This document shows positions 1 through 10,638 of a DNA stretch of 64,000 nt, piece after piece (position 1 is the first letter of the stretch; each line of letters opens with the position of its first letter). The notes beneath the pieces were generated by a model, which was not told the DNA's origin, ran no database searches, and saw only the letters and a list, made by a program, of their open reading frames with translations. Both the position numbers and the translations under genes were made by a program. The stretch is from Isoetes taiwanensis (Eukaryota > Streptophyta > Lycopodiopsida > Isoetales > Isoetaceae), in NCBI GenBank assembly GCA_021234155.1, contig JAJEKV010000006.1, forward strand, positions 26,676,471 to 26,740,470. Reading direction: 5' to 3'.

Positions 1-1013
1 TTGACTTTGCCAGTCCCATAATTATAATTAGCGCCACTATGGACTTCCTAAGCACTCTTTTCCAAGAATAAACTCTCTCGCCTGCATAATGCAAGACATT
101 GGTGGCAATGTAACCTTATGTAGCTCTCTTTACAACACCTTATGTAGCAAAGACATTTGGGCATAAGACTTGGTTGTATAGAACACCTTATCCATCGACA
201 ATGATTAAGTTCTCTATTACATGAATTTGTATTCGCCTTCAAGCACTTAGAAAGCCACGCACTGGGTCAGCTTATCATGTGTAGCCAAAATAGATTTGTC
301 CCCGACAGCTTATATATAGTTACTTTCATTGTTGCTCGTATTCTACATTTTATAGCTATAAATATACGCGACATGTGAGTATGTGCAAAGTTATCTACTG
401 TTTAAATTTCTGTCTGTTACTTCTAATTTGGCAGCAAGAGCAGCATGCATGGGCTTAGATTTCTGCAGTTTTTTGTGAATCTGAAGGATCACTAGGCACA
501 TTAAACTATTCAGCACTAGGCAAATTGATATTGCTCATCCTTAAGCCAGTCTACTAATGTGAAGCGCATTATAGGTTCTATTTGTTTTATGTTTATCAAA
601 TCTAATTTCCAGATGAACCCATCATAGGTTAAGTCTAATGGCGATGAGTTATTACAGTTGATGGCTATGGAGGTCCTCAACGCTCTTTGTGAGAATAAAG
701 TCTCTGCTCCAGCTCATCTAACACAATGCCCCGGATCTACCCATTCGCTATTGCACTGCTACTGCTTCCTATTCATTCGCCATCGAAATCCACATTTGTG
801 TATGTTTTGAATATGGATTTCTGTCTCACTGATATTGAAAATATATTGCGAATATTCTTTGTATACATTGTCAGTATTATTTGTATTCTTCGTAATCAAC
901 ATTGATTTCATACGCCTATGTCCGTGCATGTCTACAATTATGAATTTTGTTGACTTTGCTTTTCTTGAATAAACTCTATGCCCAGTGATGCAAAGACATT
1001 GGTGCAGTTTGAG

Positions 1014-1135
1014 GATCCTAAGATTCTTCCATGGCAATGAAGCCTTCAAGCCCAAGATGTGTCAACATTTCAACGATCCGAAGATTCTTCAATGGCAATG
1101 AAGCATTCAGGCCCAAGATGTATCAGCATTTCTAT
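1014..1135. repeat. Tandem duplication, 2 x 61 bp
   Basis: Two adjacent copies (1014-1074 and 1075-1135) share GATCC(T/G)AAGATTCTTC followed by ATGGCAATGAAGC and CCCAAGATGT. They differ by point substitutions only. Confidence 0.85.
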
Positions 1136-3140
1136 TATCTCCTAATGTTATCTCCTAAGCTTTAAGAAAGATATGGATTTCTACAATTTCAATATGTCCA
1201 ATCTAGATGACCTATTCATACCTCATTTGGTGAAATCAAGTATCAAATTGTTCTCAAGTTTTCCATAGCCGCTTTCACCTATGCTTTCATGTTAGCTATC
1301 CAAAAAACTTGCAAGAGATGTTCGTTTTACAAGGGTTCCTATGATATGGACGTTTTTATGGTTCATTATCACCTCTCAACAATCTTGCACAACGTTAATC
1401 TCCTTATAAATTTGTTTTATTTTGCAGCTTGCATAATCTCATACCAATGTAGTTGCAGAAGTGTTTACTTAGGTATGCTGAAACATCTAATAGCTGAACT
1501 ATTAGACATTTATTGATTTATTACATGTATATGATGGAATCTTTGAACGGCTAGAAACGTGTTGCATGGTTCCTCACCAAAGAGACTAATTTGTATTGTT
1601 AAGTTTTCTATTTTAGGTTCGGCTATTCTAGAAGATAAAGACCTGCATTCCATTCACTGCTCAATCAATGTGATAATTATGTTTGTATCGACAACATATT
1701 TTGTACCAACATGAATCTAAATTAACAAAAAATGCAAACATTTCCTATGGACAACATATTTTTGTAACAACATGAATCTAAATATTCGTTGTAGTTGTTT
1801 TGCAATTTCTTTTTAGACCATATAATTTTGGTGTAAAACACAAGACACATGCCCTTAGCAAATGCAAAAGTTCAACGAAGAGCCCAGCTTTCATTCATGA
1901 TTCATAAACAACGTGAGCATTTTATCAAGCCATCAATGACAACATTTCTTAAGCCATCAATACCAAATGTAAAGTAAATTCCCTCTATTGTATTCATGAT
2001 GTGTGTAATCTCAAGGAAGAATTGCAGTCCTCCAAAACGTACTTTCATGTAATGTAATGGCAAAATGTTGGATGTAGTAAAAAACAGAGAGTCGTGCATC
2101 ACAAAGGTTATTTCACTTGCTCCCAAATTTGTTCTCTTACTATTTCAAATGTTTGATTATGTTTGGTGAAACAAGTGGAGCCATGTTAGTTGAATGGGTT
2201 CAAATATTAAGTGGTTAAGGTTTCTTGCATAGATAAGATGAATTAAAACTGTCGATGAAAATTTGGTTATATGGGCTCAAATGTTGTTTAGGTTCCTAAG
2301 TGTTTGGTTCTACGGGCTTATATGTTGTTTATGTTGGGCACATGGTTCTTTACAAAGATTAAGATGAAATAAGTTCATCTATGAAAAGTAATCAAAAAAT
2401 GTGCAATATCATAAGTCCATACGCTTTATATTTGCACTAAAGCTTGACTATTGGCATTCTTCAATTTAATAATCCAACACGTCCAATGCCTAAGTGGGGC
2501 ACGATCAAGATAATAGTTACCCATATCCCTAGCTATGGTCTTCCTTTGCAATGTTTCCTTTTCTACATTTCCGTGCATATCATATACATTTCCAGAAACC
2601 ACTATGACCATGTATTATACCTTCCATGTTTCATAATGGCAAATGCAAAACTTTGACACACATTTTTGTCCATTGCATTCTTTGTCCTATCGTGTAGTTC
2701 AAAAATTAGGAACTCCATTTGTTCACAACCATGAAGGCCTACTCATCCTAATAAAATCATGAGTAATGCTAAACGTCACTACCTCTCTCCGAACCCAAGA
2801 CGGGCATACCTAACTTCAACTATAACAATTGTTGCTATTACGTTGCAACACAAATTTCTATAGGTTGCTAAAGCCTACCAATGCCTCATCATAAAATCAT
2901 TGTGGTAGAAAAATCATATGAACAAAACAATGCACTACAACATCTCTACAGTTCAACATTTGAGATCAAATCCATAATTTTTTGCGCAATGATTTTTTTT
3001 ATCTTTATCTCTTAAAAGCTTGATCGCGGACGATAAGAACACATTCAATTCAATTCAACTCTATATTACCTTGCCTCCTTCAGGCCACATTGTTATTCTA
3101 GACAACAATGAAACAACCACCTCTCCAAATTGTTACTAAA

Positions 3141-3168
3141 GCCCGGCAACGCCGGGCACCATAACTAG
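3141..3168 (+). other. Helitron 3' terminus: hairpin plus CTAG
   Basis: A perfect 7-bp stem GCCCGGC-AAC-GCCGGGC (3141-3157) is followed by ACCATAA and CTAG (3165-3168), and the next base is T. A short GC-rich hairpin a few bases before a terminal CTRR, inserted in front of T, is the defining 3' end of Helitrons. The same architecture (AAC loop, CTAG) occurs inverted at 37206-37235. Confidence 0.8.
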
Positions 3169-3770
3169 TAATATTATTAATTTGTAATCCAAATTTTAAG
3201 ATTCTATCATTGATTATATAGGCTTGTTAATATCTTTTGGATTTTAAGCGGATTATTGTTTTGTGAGAAATTCAGAACACTGAGTCAATATGACAATGCC
3301 AATGGATGCATTCTTCAAAACAGTAAAATTCTTCAGAGACTTTTAATGCAGTGCCTTAGTAAGTTTTCAAATCTTGATGGTTTGCCTATTATACGACAAA
3401 CTGCACGAAATTGAAATGGATTGTTTCTCCAGTTGCTTGTGAGCATCTGATTTTACACGATCTGTGCCACCATGCAATAGTACTGCTGCAACAGTTTTCT
3501 TCTCTATAACCTGATAAAGAAAGTATGGTGAGAACATGATTGATATCTCAAATTCGAGCAAAAAAACAAATAAGTCACATTTAATTAAAGTGGGTCAGAT
3601 CCTGACGTTTGGGTCTCAGGCTGAAAATGGAACTCATGCGAAAAAAAATAAGTTGTCATTGAATCATTATTAGATTTTTTGTTGATAAAATAAGAATAAA
3701 AATTACATACGACAATCCGAGAATATGAAGGGGGATGGTGGAGAAAGAAGAGTAGGAAGGAAGGGGAGAC
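3169..3770. other. Unassigned AT-rich spacer
   Basis: No coding signal was recognised. A stretch near 3571-3625 resembles 61688-61745 (shared TTTAATTAAAG and CTGAAAATGGA words), which suggests an unnamed dispersed repeat. Confidence 0.4.
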
Positions 3771-4387
3771 CAGGGATAGGTTCTATACGTACAAAATTAA
3801 AATTTCTGACGTATAAAGTTAAAAAATACGTATTTTTTAATAAAATACGTATTTAACGTATAAATACCTCGCCGGCCGGAAAAATCTTCGGCGACGCCGA
3901 ACCTTCGAAAGCCGCGACGCTGAAATTTTCGTCTGCTTAAATAGAAAGAATCAAAGGGCCGGGCGGACGTTACCGAGACTGTAGACCTACCGTGATAAGC
4001 GTCTGTGAAATTTTTCGCAGACGCTATCAGTCATTTCACAGTCTGTAAAGCCAGTATGATGTTCGGAAAAAATCTGACAAAAACAATTCCCGTCGGAAGA
4101 TGGCGCACGCCGGTAAAACAACTAAATCGACGCAGCGAAAAAGTCCGCGTCTGTTGAGGCGAGTTTTCGACGTCTTATGCTCTTGGTTTGTCAGACGCGA
4201 TTCTGAAAATTTCAGACGCGAAAATTTTTTCAGCAGACGATATAGTTGTTTTCGGCGACGCCAAAATCTTCCGACCGGGTTGTTTTTGTCAGATTTTTGC
4301 GCTTTTATCACGGCAAATTTGTGCCGTATCATACAATTCATAATGTATTCCATTATAAAACGTCTGGCCAACATGAACCTATCCACA
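3771..4387. mobile_element. Short hAT-like TIR element (MITE)
   Basis: The left end CAGGGATAGGTTC (3771-3783) is matched by the inverted right end GAACCTATCCACA (4375-4387). The element is flanked by the 6-bp direct repeat GGAGAC (3765-3770 and 4388-4393). The CAGGG start fits hAT termini. Inside is a second, longer inverted repeat: about 4068-4110 pairs with 4254-4296 (AATCTGACAAAAACAA core, CGGAAGAT shoulder), and GCGTCTG/CAGACGC forms a smaller hairpin near 4000-4025. The interior is rich in TACGTATTT and CGGCG/CGCCGAA words that also characterise the ends of the 19.9-45.6 kb element. It has no coding capacity; the open frames here are the by-product of inverted repeats. Confidence 0.72.
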
Positions 4388-4396
4388 GGAGACATG

Positions 4397-4640
4397 AGGA
4401 GGGAGGGAGGGAGGGAGGGAGGGAGGGAGGGAGGGAGGGAGGCGAAAGGCAAAGGAAGGAAGGGGAGAGGCGGGGAGGGAGGGAGGGGGAGGGCAAAAGG
4501 AAAAGGGGATGGGCGAGCAAATGGGGAGGGGAGGGAAGGGGAGGGGCGTGGAAGGGCAAAAGGGGAGGGGCGAGGCAAAAGGGTATGGGGGAAGAGGAGG
4601 AGGGGCAAAGGGGGAGAGCAAAGAGGCAAAGGGGATATGG
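4397..4640. repeat. (GGGA)n microsatellite and GA-rich tract
   Basis: A near-perfect (GGGA)n run (4397-4442) grades into a G/A-only tract to about 4640. It creates long frames on both strands with low-complexity proteins (Gly/Arg/Lys/Glu or Pro/Ser/Leu). These are not genes. Confidence 0.95.
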
Positions 4641-6012
4641 GACCATATCCAAAGAGAAACAATGAAGCTAATAATTTTAAATAATAATAAATATGAATAT
4701 AATAATTTAATTAACATAACAAATTAAACAAGCTAAAACTGCTAAATTAAACTAATTAAACAATTTTCTTATTTCTCGCCTTAGTAGGCAAGAATGGGGT
4801 GGCCATGGAGCCAAGCGAGGTGCTTCAATAAGTCTTGTTGAGGGATCCAAGAACTCTGAAACTACATTCAAGGCCGGCCCCAAAAATACTAGAATAAATA
4901 GACATAAACCTCTCAACCTTCTCGACTTGCTATTCGAGAAGGGATTTGCTAGTTGAGAAGAAATAAGGCAAGCGCATGTGGGCAAGGGAGGAGTGGGACT
5001 CTGCAGGCCCTGACTGTGTATCGCGAACGAACAAAAAAATGATCCTACTTCCTCTGCCTTCTCTGCACTCTCATTAGCTTTGATCCATAAGCTTCATAAT
5101 GGGACACAGATGTTAATTAATTCTCGTGGATATTGTTCTTGACAAATTTTTATCAAAACTTAGTGTTGGTCTAGGATATTTGCCTTCTCCTCCTCCCCGT
5201 CCCCCCTTCCCCTCCTTCTCATGATGTTGCCTAATCTTTCCTAGGGGTCTAAGATTCTAATTTAAAGGAACATACTAAAGAACTCAACTTAGGGTAATGT
5301 ACAAGGAGGTTTTATAATATGCATGAAGTCAATGATGTAGTAATCTTCATATTCCGTCAAAAATCTTAAATCACATGGTATATTTCTCGTATTCAACACC
5401 GTATTGGCATGAAATATTTGTATTGGCATGAAATACTTGGTTTGACCAAGCTAGATTTTGCAATCATTATGCAACAAGAAAAGCATTTCTAACGTCTAGT
5501 GCAGATTAATTGGTGTATGAGATACTCGTATATATCATTGCTTGGGTCCTGCCACATTCATTGTCCTCATGAGGAGAGTTATATATAGTTAATGGTTCTT
5601 ATATGAGCCAAAAGAGAGGTCCCTTTCAATAAAGTGTATTATAAGTAAGATTGTGGACACCAATTCATTGTTTGTTCCACGGGCAAATGTAAGCCTTTAA
5701 ATTTTAATGGCATGGCCAATTTATCTTGAAGGGTAGGATTTCACTTAGCCATTAAATTTGAAAGGTAAACCCTTACTTCTGTCATGGGCAAGGCATTCAA
5801 CATCAAAATTTAAACGTGGTGTTGCAGTGGATTTCCGGTATAGGGTTCAATCAACTAACATAGTTTCCAATTTGAACTAGAGATTAAGAAATTCTTAGGT
5901 ACATAAATAGGAAAAAGAAATAACAAGTCAGTTTTACAATCCTATGTTTGTAGTCATGCCGAATGGTTTTTTGATCCATCATCAACTGTTCGCTTTGTCT
6001 CAACATACATAC
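4641..6012. other. Intergenic, nothing recognised
   Basis: AT-rich sequence without a supported gene, RNA or terminus. The longest frame (minus, 4752-4985, 77 codons) has no recognisable motif. Confidence 0.5.
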
Positions 6013-8490
6013 TTTTTTTTTTTTTTTTAAGTTGAGGAAGGAAGGAAGGAAGGAGGGAGGGAGGGAGGGAGGGAGGGAGGGAGGTTCTTTATCGCCGTCA
6101 TGGAGGCCAATCGGCCTATAGGACCCAAATTACACGGGTGCAGCGCAGATCCAAAACCTCCTGGAGGTAGGAGCCAAGGGATCGAACTGACGGCGCATCA
6201 ATAGCTTCGTGTAGAAGCGCACTGTCGCGCATCAAGAGAATGTAGCGAGCCCGAACCGACTATAGGTCGGATAGTCAGAGAAGGCATGGCTTTCATCCTC
6301 AACAACCCCCTCTGGACCTGCTATAAGTCATTCCAAGTCGCCAAAGACACCACCGGGCCCCACACCTCGACCCCATACGTAAGAACCGCTCCATCGCCTT
6401 TCGAACAAATGTGACCGTGGCCCCCTCCATACAAATGCCTGTGAGTATTGTTTTGCATTGCGTACATCGCCTTCCAACATGCGGTCACCCGAAGGCGAAT
6501 GGATACATCCCAATACATTGAGGACGGAAATTCCACCCCCAGGTACTTGAAGCTGGAACCTCTACCATCTACCCTCAAAAGTGAGCCGGAGGTGCCGGAT
6601 GACGCGGAGGAGGATATGAGGACCACCTTAGTCTTGGCCAGCTGACACGCATGTCGGCCGCCTCGGGATCGTGTCCAGGGCATCTAGGTGTGCCTCGCAT
6701 GCCCTCCGTGTATGGGCTAAGAGGTCCACATCATCCGCATAGATGAGCCGCCGATGACCTCGGTGCAAGAGTCGATAGTGTCCCCCCATTGGCAAAAGTC
6801 AAGTCGCTTCCAATTGGTCAATGTAAAGTCCAAAGAGTGTGGGTGAGAGAGGACAACCTTGCTTAATTCCAATGTTGCTGGCAAATGACTGTCCTTCTGG
6901 TTGCATTCGCCCGTCGCGACTCTCGTGATACCGTACACTTCGCTCAGATCCATAGGGAGCCTTAGATGGTGCAATCGCCCACAACGCTTTCCCGGCACCG
7001 TGGTCAAAAAGCTTTTGCAAAGTCCACAAAACAAAGAAGACAAAACCTCTCGACGGTTCCTCGCTTGCCCTCAACCAGGGCCCTGAGTGTAAAGATGTGA
7101 TCAATGGTCGAATGTCGGGGTCGGAAGCCTGCCTGGGTGAGTGCCCTAACTTCCGCTACCTCTGCCCATCTGGTTACCCGCTGTTCGAGAATGCCCGCGC
7201 ACATCTTGGCAAACAATGAGCTGACCATGATGGTTCGCACTTGTCGGGCGATGCTGTGGGTCCCCTCGCCTTTGTAGATCGGAACAACCCCGCTTGTGGT
7301 CCATGACCGGGAAAACCCTTCTTGCAGCTGAACATGAATGAAGGTGCAAGGACGGGCACCATGGGCCGCCCCGCCCACTTGAGCAACTCCGCTTTGCAGC
7401 CGCCTAAGTCTGGGCGCCTTCCCATTAGCCGTGGCTGCGCGGTCCCTCTTCGACATCTTCTCCTGTGATCACTGGCGGTGGGCCATGTTGCGGGGGGCAC
7501 ATCTGATTGTGTTCCCGGGGGATCATAAAAGGCTGATGCAGTCGCCTCCCATTGCACCGATGTTCCCCGTGGGCGTGGCGGCTGCAAAGTACCCCTGGCG
7601 AAAAGTTTTCGGTGGTGGGCGCCTAGTAGGCCAACATTTCTCCTTGGTGCCTTGCGGGTACCTTGCCTTTGTTTCCTTGAGGAAGGCGGTAATGGCTGGT
7701 GGCCCGAGCTTCGCGTGTCGATCCACGATGAGGCCGGAGTCGCGGCGTTTGCGTTCCTTACACTCAGCATCAAACCATGCATTCGCAGCGGAATCGGTTC
7801 GCGGCCTCGATCTCCGGCGTGGGGAGGTCTTCCAAAGCACAATGCGCCCCGTTACGAGGAGCTCAACTAGCTGGTCGGTTTCTTTGCTTCGGCGATGGGC
7901 CCGCCGAGAACTATCGGGAGGGCTTCATGAGCATGTCCGAACCCTCCGCCGCTCATAATCCAAGCGCAACCGAGGTCGGGTAGGTGTCAAGCATCGAGGG
8001 GCCGTGGCGGCCGGCCGCCACCGCCTTCACATAGAGTGGGAGGTGATCCGAAGTCGGCCTCCTCGTCCCCGACCGGCCCATACCGACGGAAAATGGCTAA
8101 CAATGTGTACATCTCGGGCAGTACCACTATGACATAATCCACGACACTAGTTCCGCCGCCGTGATTGTCCTGCCTGCAAGTGTACCCGTGGGAAGAGGGC
8201 CATTGTGGTAGGCCATTGCATATGAGCAGGTCAAAGATACCGCACATCAGAAGCAATTATTTGCCGAAGCGGGTGACCTGACCGGCTATCCGAAAGTGCC
8301 GTGTACAAGGTGCCTGCATGGGATGCAATCGCAAAGACGCCATCCGCGAGGGGGTCCACCCGCATGGCCTGCTTCCCACCCCTCGTCCCTCCAACATTGA
8401 AGTCTCCAAGGAGCATGACTCACCCCATCCGCTTGGCCTGGCCAGATGTCATCATATAGATCGACATACGGGTCCATCCTGTCCGCAAAG
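6013..8490 (-). mobile_element. Degenerate LINE (non-LTR retrotransposon)
   Basis: On the minus strand the order is AP-type endonuclease, reverse transcriptase, then a 3' tail. The tail is a (CCTT/CCCT)n simple repeat (plus-strand GGAA/GGGA at about 6034-6083) and a 16-nt poly(A), read as T16 at 6013-6028 on the plus strand. The body is conspicuously GC-rich against AT-rich flanks. The 5' end is unclear and no target duplication was identified. Confidence 0.85.
6240..8480 (-). pseudogene. LINE ORF2: endonuclease-reverse transcriptase
   Basis: This encodes the retrotransposition enzyme that nicks target DNA and reverse-transcribes its own RNA. Fragments occur in the expected order on the minus strand but in different frames. 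LLGDFNV near 8400 and SVVDYVIV near 8140 are endonuclease motifs. AGFRPRHSTIDHI near 7100 and FVDFAKAF at about 7004-7030 are the RT fingers and first catalytic Asp region. GIKQGCPLSPTLFGLY lies near 6800-6860. The YADD catalytic box is intact at 6730-6741, and SFKYLGVEF follows near 6540. A complete ORF2 would be at least 900 codons; here at least five frameshifts or stops break it. Key catalytic residues survive, so decay may be recent or partly sequencing error. Confidence 0.88.
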
Positions 8491-9860
8491 TTATTAAATG
8501 AGAATGCTAAGGGAGGTAAAGATAACCCTAGACCTCATCGTTAACATCAGGATGTAATCTAGATGTCAAATACTAGTTATGCAAATGAGATTTAATATCT
8601 TGATAAGGACTTGCAACAGGAGGGTTTTTAACCTTGAAGACTACCTAAAATCTGTGCTTTCATATCATTCAGCAGACTCATGCCCTGCAAATATTATATT
8701 CACACTTCTTAAAGCGTGGCCACCTTGGAATAAGAAGGCCAAGTACGCAGGATTCCTTGGCTTGTGAGTTGCGTGCAGAAAGACACATGAACTGCAACCT
8801 AAACAGGGTGGATAGAGAGGGCTGATAGCTAGCTTAAAAGAGCGAACTCAGACGTTAATTCTCAGCATCCTATGCACAACTTGCCAAAGGAGAACAGACT
8901 GCATTGGAGGAATTTCTTGTGCCATGCCTTACTAGACCAAACTAGCTGGTCATTAGCCTCTAGAACTAGTTGCCAATGCTATGAAAGGGGCAATAGATGC
9001 TGGATAGTGATGCTTATAGCAGATTCTAACAAAGTGTTTATCCCAAGATATCCACTGCAAAACTTTTTATTGCACTCAGTGTCCACATTGGGTCATGGCG
9101 GGATGTCATTAGCTACTACTTCCTATGTATAATAATCTAGCCAAGTCAGACTGTAAGTGTCCTTAAAGTCTTGCCAAGAGCAAAGACAATTATTAAAATA
9201 CCAGGCTTAAAGCTGAGAGCCATCTGCGTTGAGTCTTAGTGTGCATAGAGAAAACAAGCGTTGCTGCAGAGCTAGGGTGGTGAGGTAAATGGAAATGAGC
9301 TTACAACCTTCCATGCTTTAAGAACCCCCCGAAGGAAAGGAGACGCATGGGAAGGCGGCTTCATGGGAAAGAACAATGCCCAAGGAAGACATGGGGCCAG
9401 TGCAGAGTTCTAGAAGCACAAGAATGCTCAATACTCGTAAACAAACAATCGCATCGCACAAGATTGTGTACGACCCAGCAAAATCCTCTAAACAAACTTG
9501 GCAATTAAAATCTTATCGTGTAGAGCTAAGTCCATCACCATATTTTTTTGAACGTATACACTTCTTCCAAGGAACCTTGAACACCGATCCTGTTTCATTG
9601 CCACCCAATCTCTCTGAATTTAAAGGCTAGGGCCAGCAAAGCATTTCTGTCCTTGCCGTTTCTACGTGTGCATTCGGCATTCTGAAGGATACCATCTTGA
9701 AGGATTGAACACCCCAGGAACGCATCGCAATCTTGAAATTTAAAGTTGGGCAAATTTAACTATTCCACTTAACAATAAAGTTGAATTTCCTTGACCATCA
9801 TGAGCTATCAAACATGCCAGAAGTATTGTGTTACAAGAAGTTCAACCACATCCATATATG
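8491..9860. other. Unassigned region
   Basis: No recognised gene or element. One plus-strand frame (9376-9630, 84 codons) is lysine- and serine-rich with no identifiable motif; I cannot support it as a gene. Confidence 0.4.
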
Positions 9861-9863
9861 ATG

Positions 9864-10215
9864 GTATCAGGGTACCCCTTAAGCTCGAAATATCGCCAAA
9901 AGGCTATTTTTTGGACATTTGCATTTTTTTTTTCACCACTGTTGAGTAGGATCAATTAGGAATGGTGCCAATAAAATATCGCCACCTTGTCTCCGACCCG
10001 GGGGATGCGCTTATACATAAGGGGGGTATGGCATCTGCGTTCGGATGGTAGCAAAAAACCTCCCTTATATATGCAATTTTAAAAGGCAATTTGACCCCTC
10101 TGTGTATAGATATTGCTCCAAAGTAGTGCCTAAAAACACCCATAACCCCTAAGTATACATACGCAAATGGTCCAAAAAACACCCCTCCGTTGAACTCTCA
10201 TGGGTTATACGCTGA
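9864..10215. repeat. Imperfect inverted repeat, possible MITE
   Basis: TTTTTTGGACATTTGCAT near 9907 is mirrored by ATACGCAAATGGTCCAAAAAA near 10160. Weaker pairing extends outward (GGTATCAGGGTACCCC against the region around 10205). Ends and target duplication are not clear. Confidence 0.3.
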
Positions 10216-10312
10216 TCAAAGGTGAATCCCCCGGGGTCTCCGAAACTTTCTCTCTCCACTCATAAGTTAGCCTATGTCACTAAATGATGGATTCTTGGAT
10301 TCGCCCCCACGG

Positions 10313-10630
10313 GTAAAAGCATGTTAGGGTGTCCCTTAAAAAGTATTATTTAGTGACTAAAAAGGTACCTAAAAAGGTAGCCAGGACTGGGTACTGGGTA
10401 CCTGTATAATATCTCAATATAAGGTATGTTTTAGAACTTTTTATATATATATTGGTCTCCGATAGCATTATCTTTATCTTAACTTTGAATATTACCATGT
10501 CCTTGACTTTTATTTTGGATTTTTGTATTAGTTTTAATGAAAAGAAAAATGAGAAAGTACCCAGTTCTGAAGTACCTAGTGTATGTACTTTTGCAGGTTC
10601 CAAAAGTGGTACACCCTAACATGCTTTTAC
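10313..10630. mobile_element. MITE with perfect 20-bp TIRs
   Basis: GTAAAAGCATGTTAGGGTGT (10313-10332) is repeated in perfect inverse orientation at 10611-10630. Flanks are CCCCACGG (10305-10312) and CCCCACGT (10631-10638), an 8-bp target duplication with one mismatch. The 318-bp element is AT-rich and non-coding. An 8-bp duplication points to the hAT group, but the terminal bases are not the usual C/TAG, so the superfamily is left open. Confidence 0.88.
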
Positions 10631-10638
10631 CCCCACGT

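Larger units (their letters stand above)
1..3168 (+). mobile_element. Helitron, 3' part (5' end not found)
   Basis: The right boundary is a Helitron-type 3' terminus (listed separately). No matching 5' TC end was recognised, so the element may begin before the window and the left boundary given here is only the window edge. The body is AT-rich and non-coding as far as I can see. It contains a tandem 61-bp duplication near 1.0-1.1 kb and three related dispersed copies of a segment containing GACATTGGTG or AATAAACTCT (about 30-110, 660-730 and 950-1010). No Rep/helicase coding trace is visible, so if this is one element it is non-autonomous. Confidence 0.45.

Noticed and set aside
4036-4727. 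Several overlapping open frames up to 208 codons on both strands
   Set aside because: They run through (GGGA)n and GA-only sequence and an inverted repeat. The products are low complexity (Pro/Ser/Leu or Gly/Arg/Lys) with no domain.
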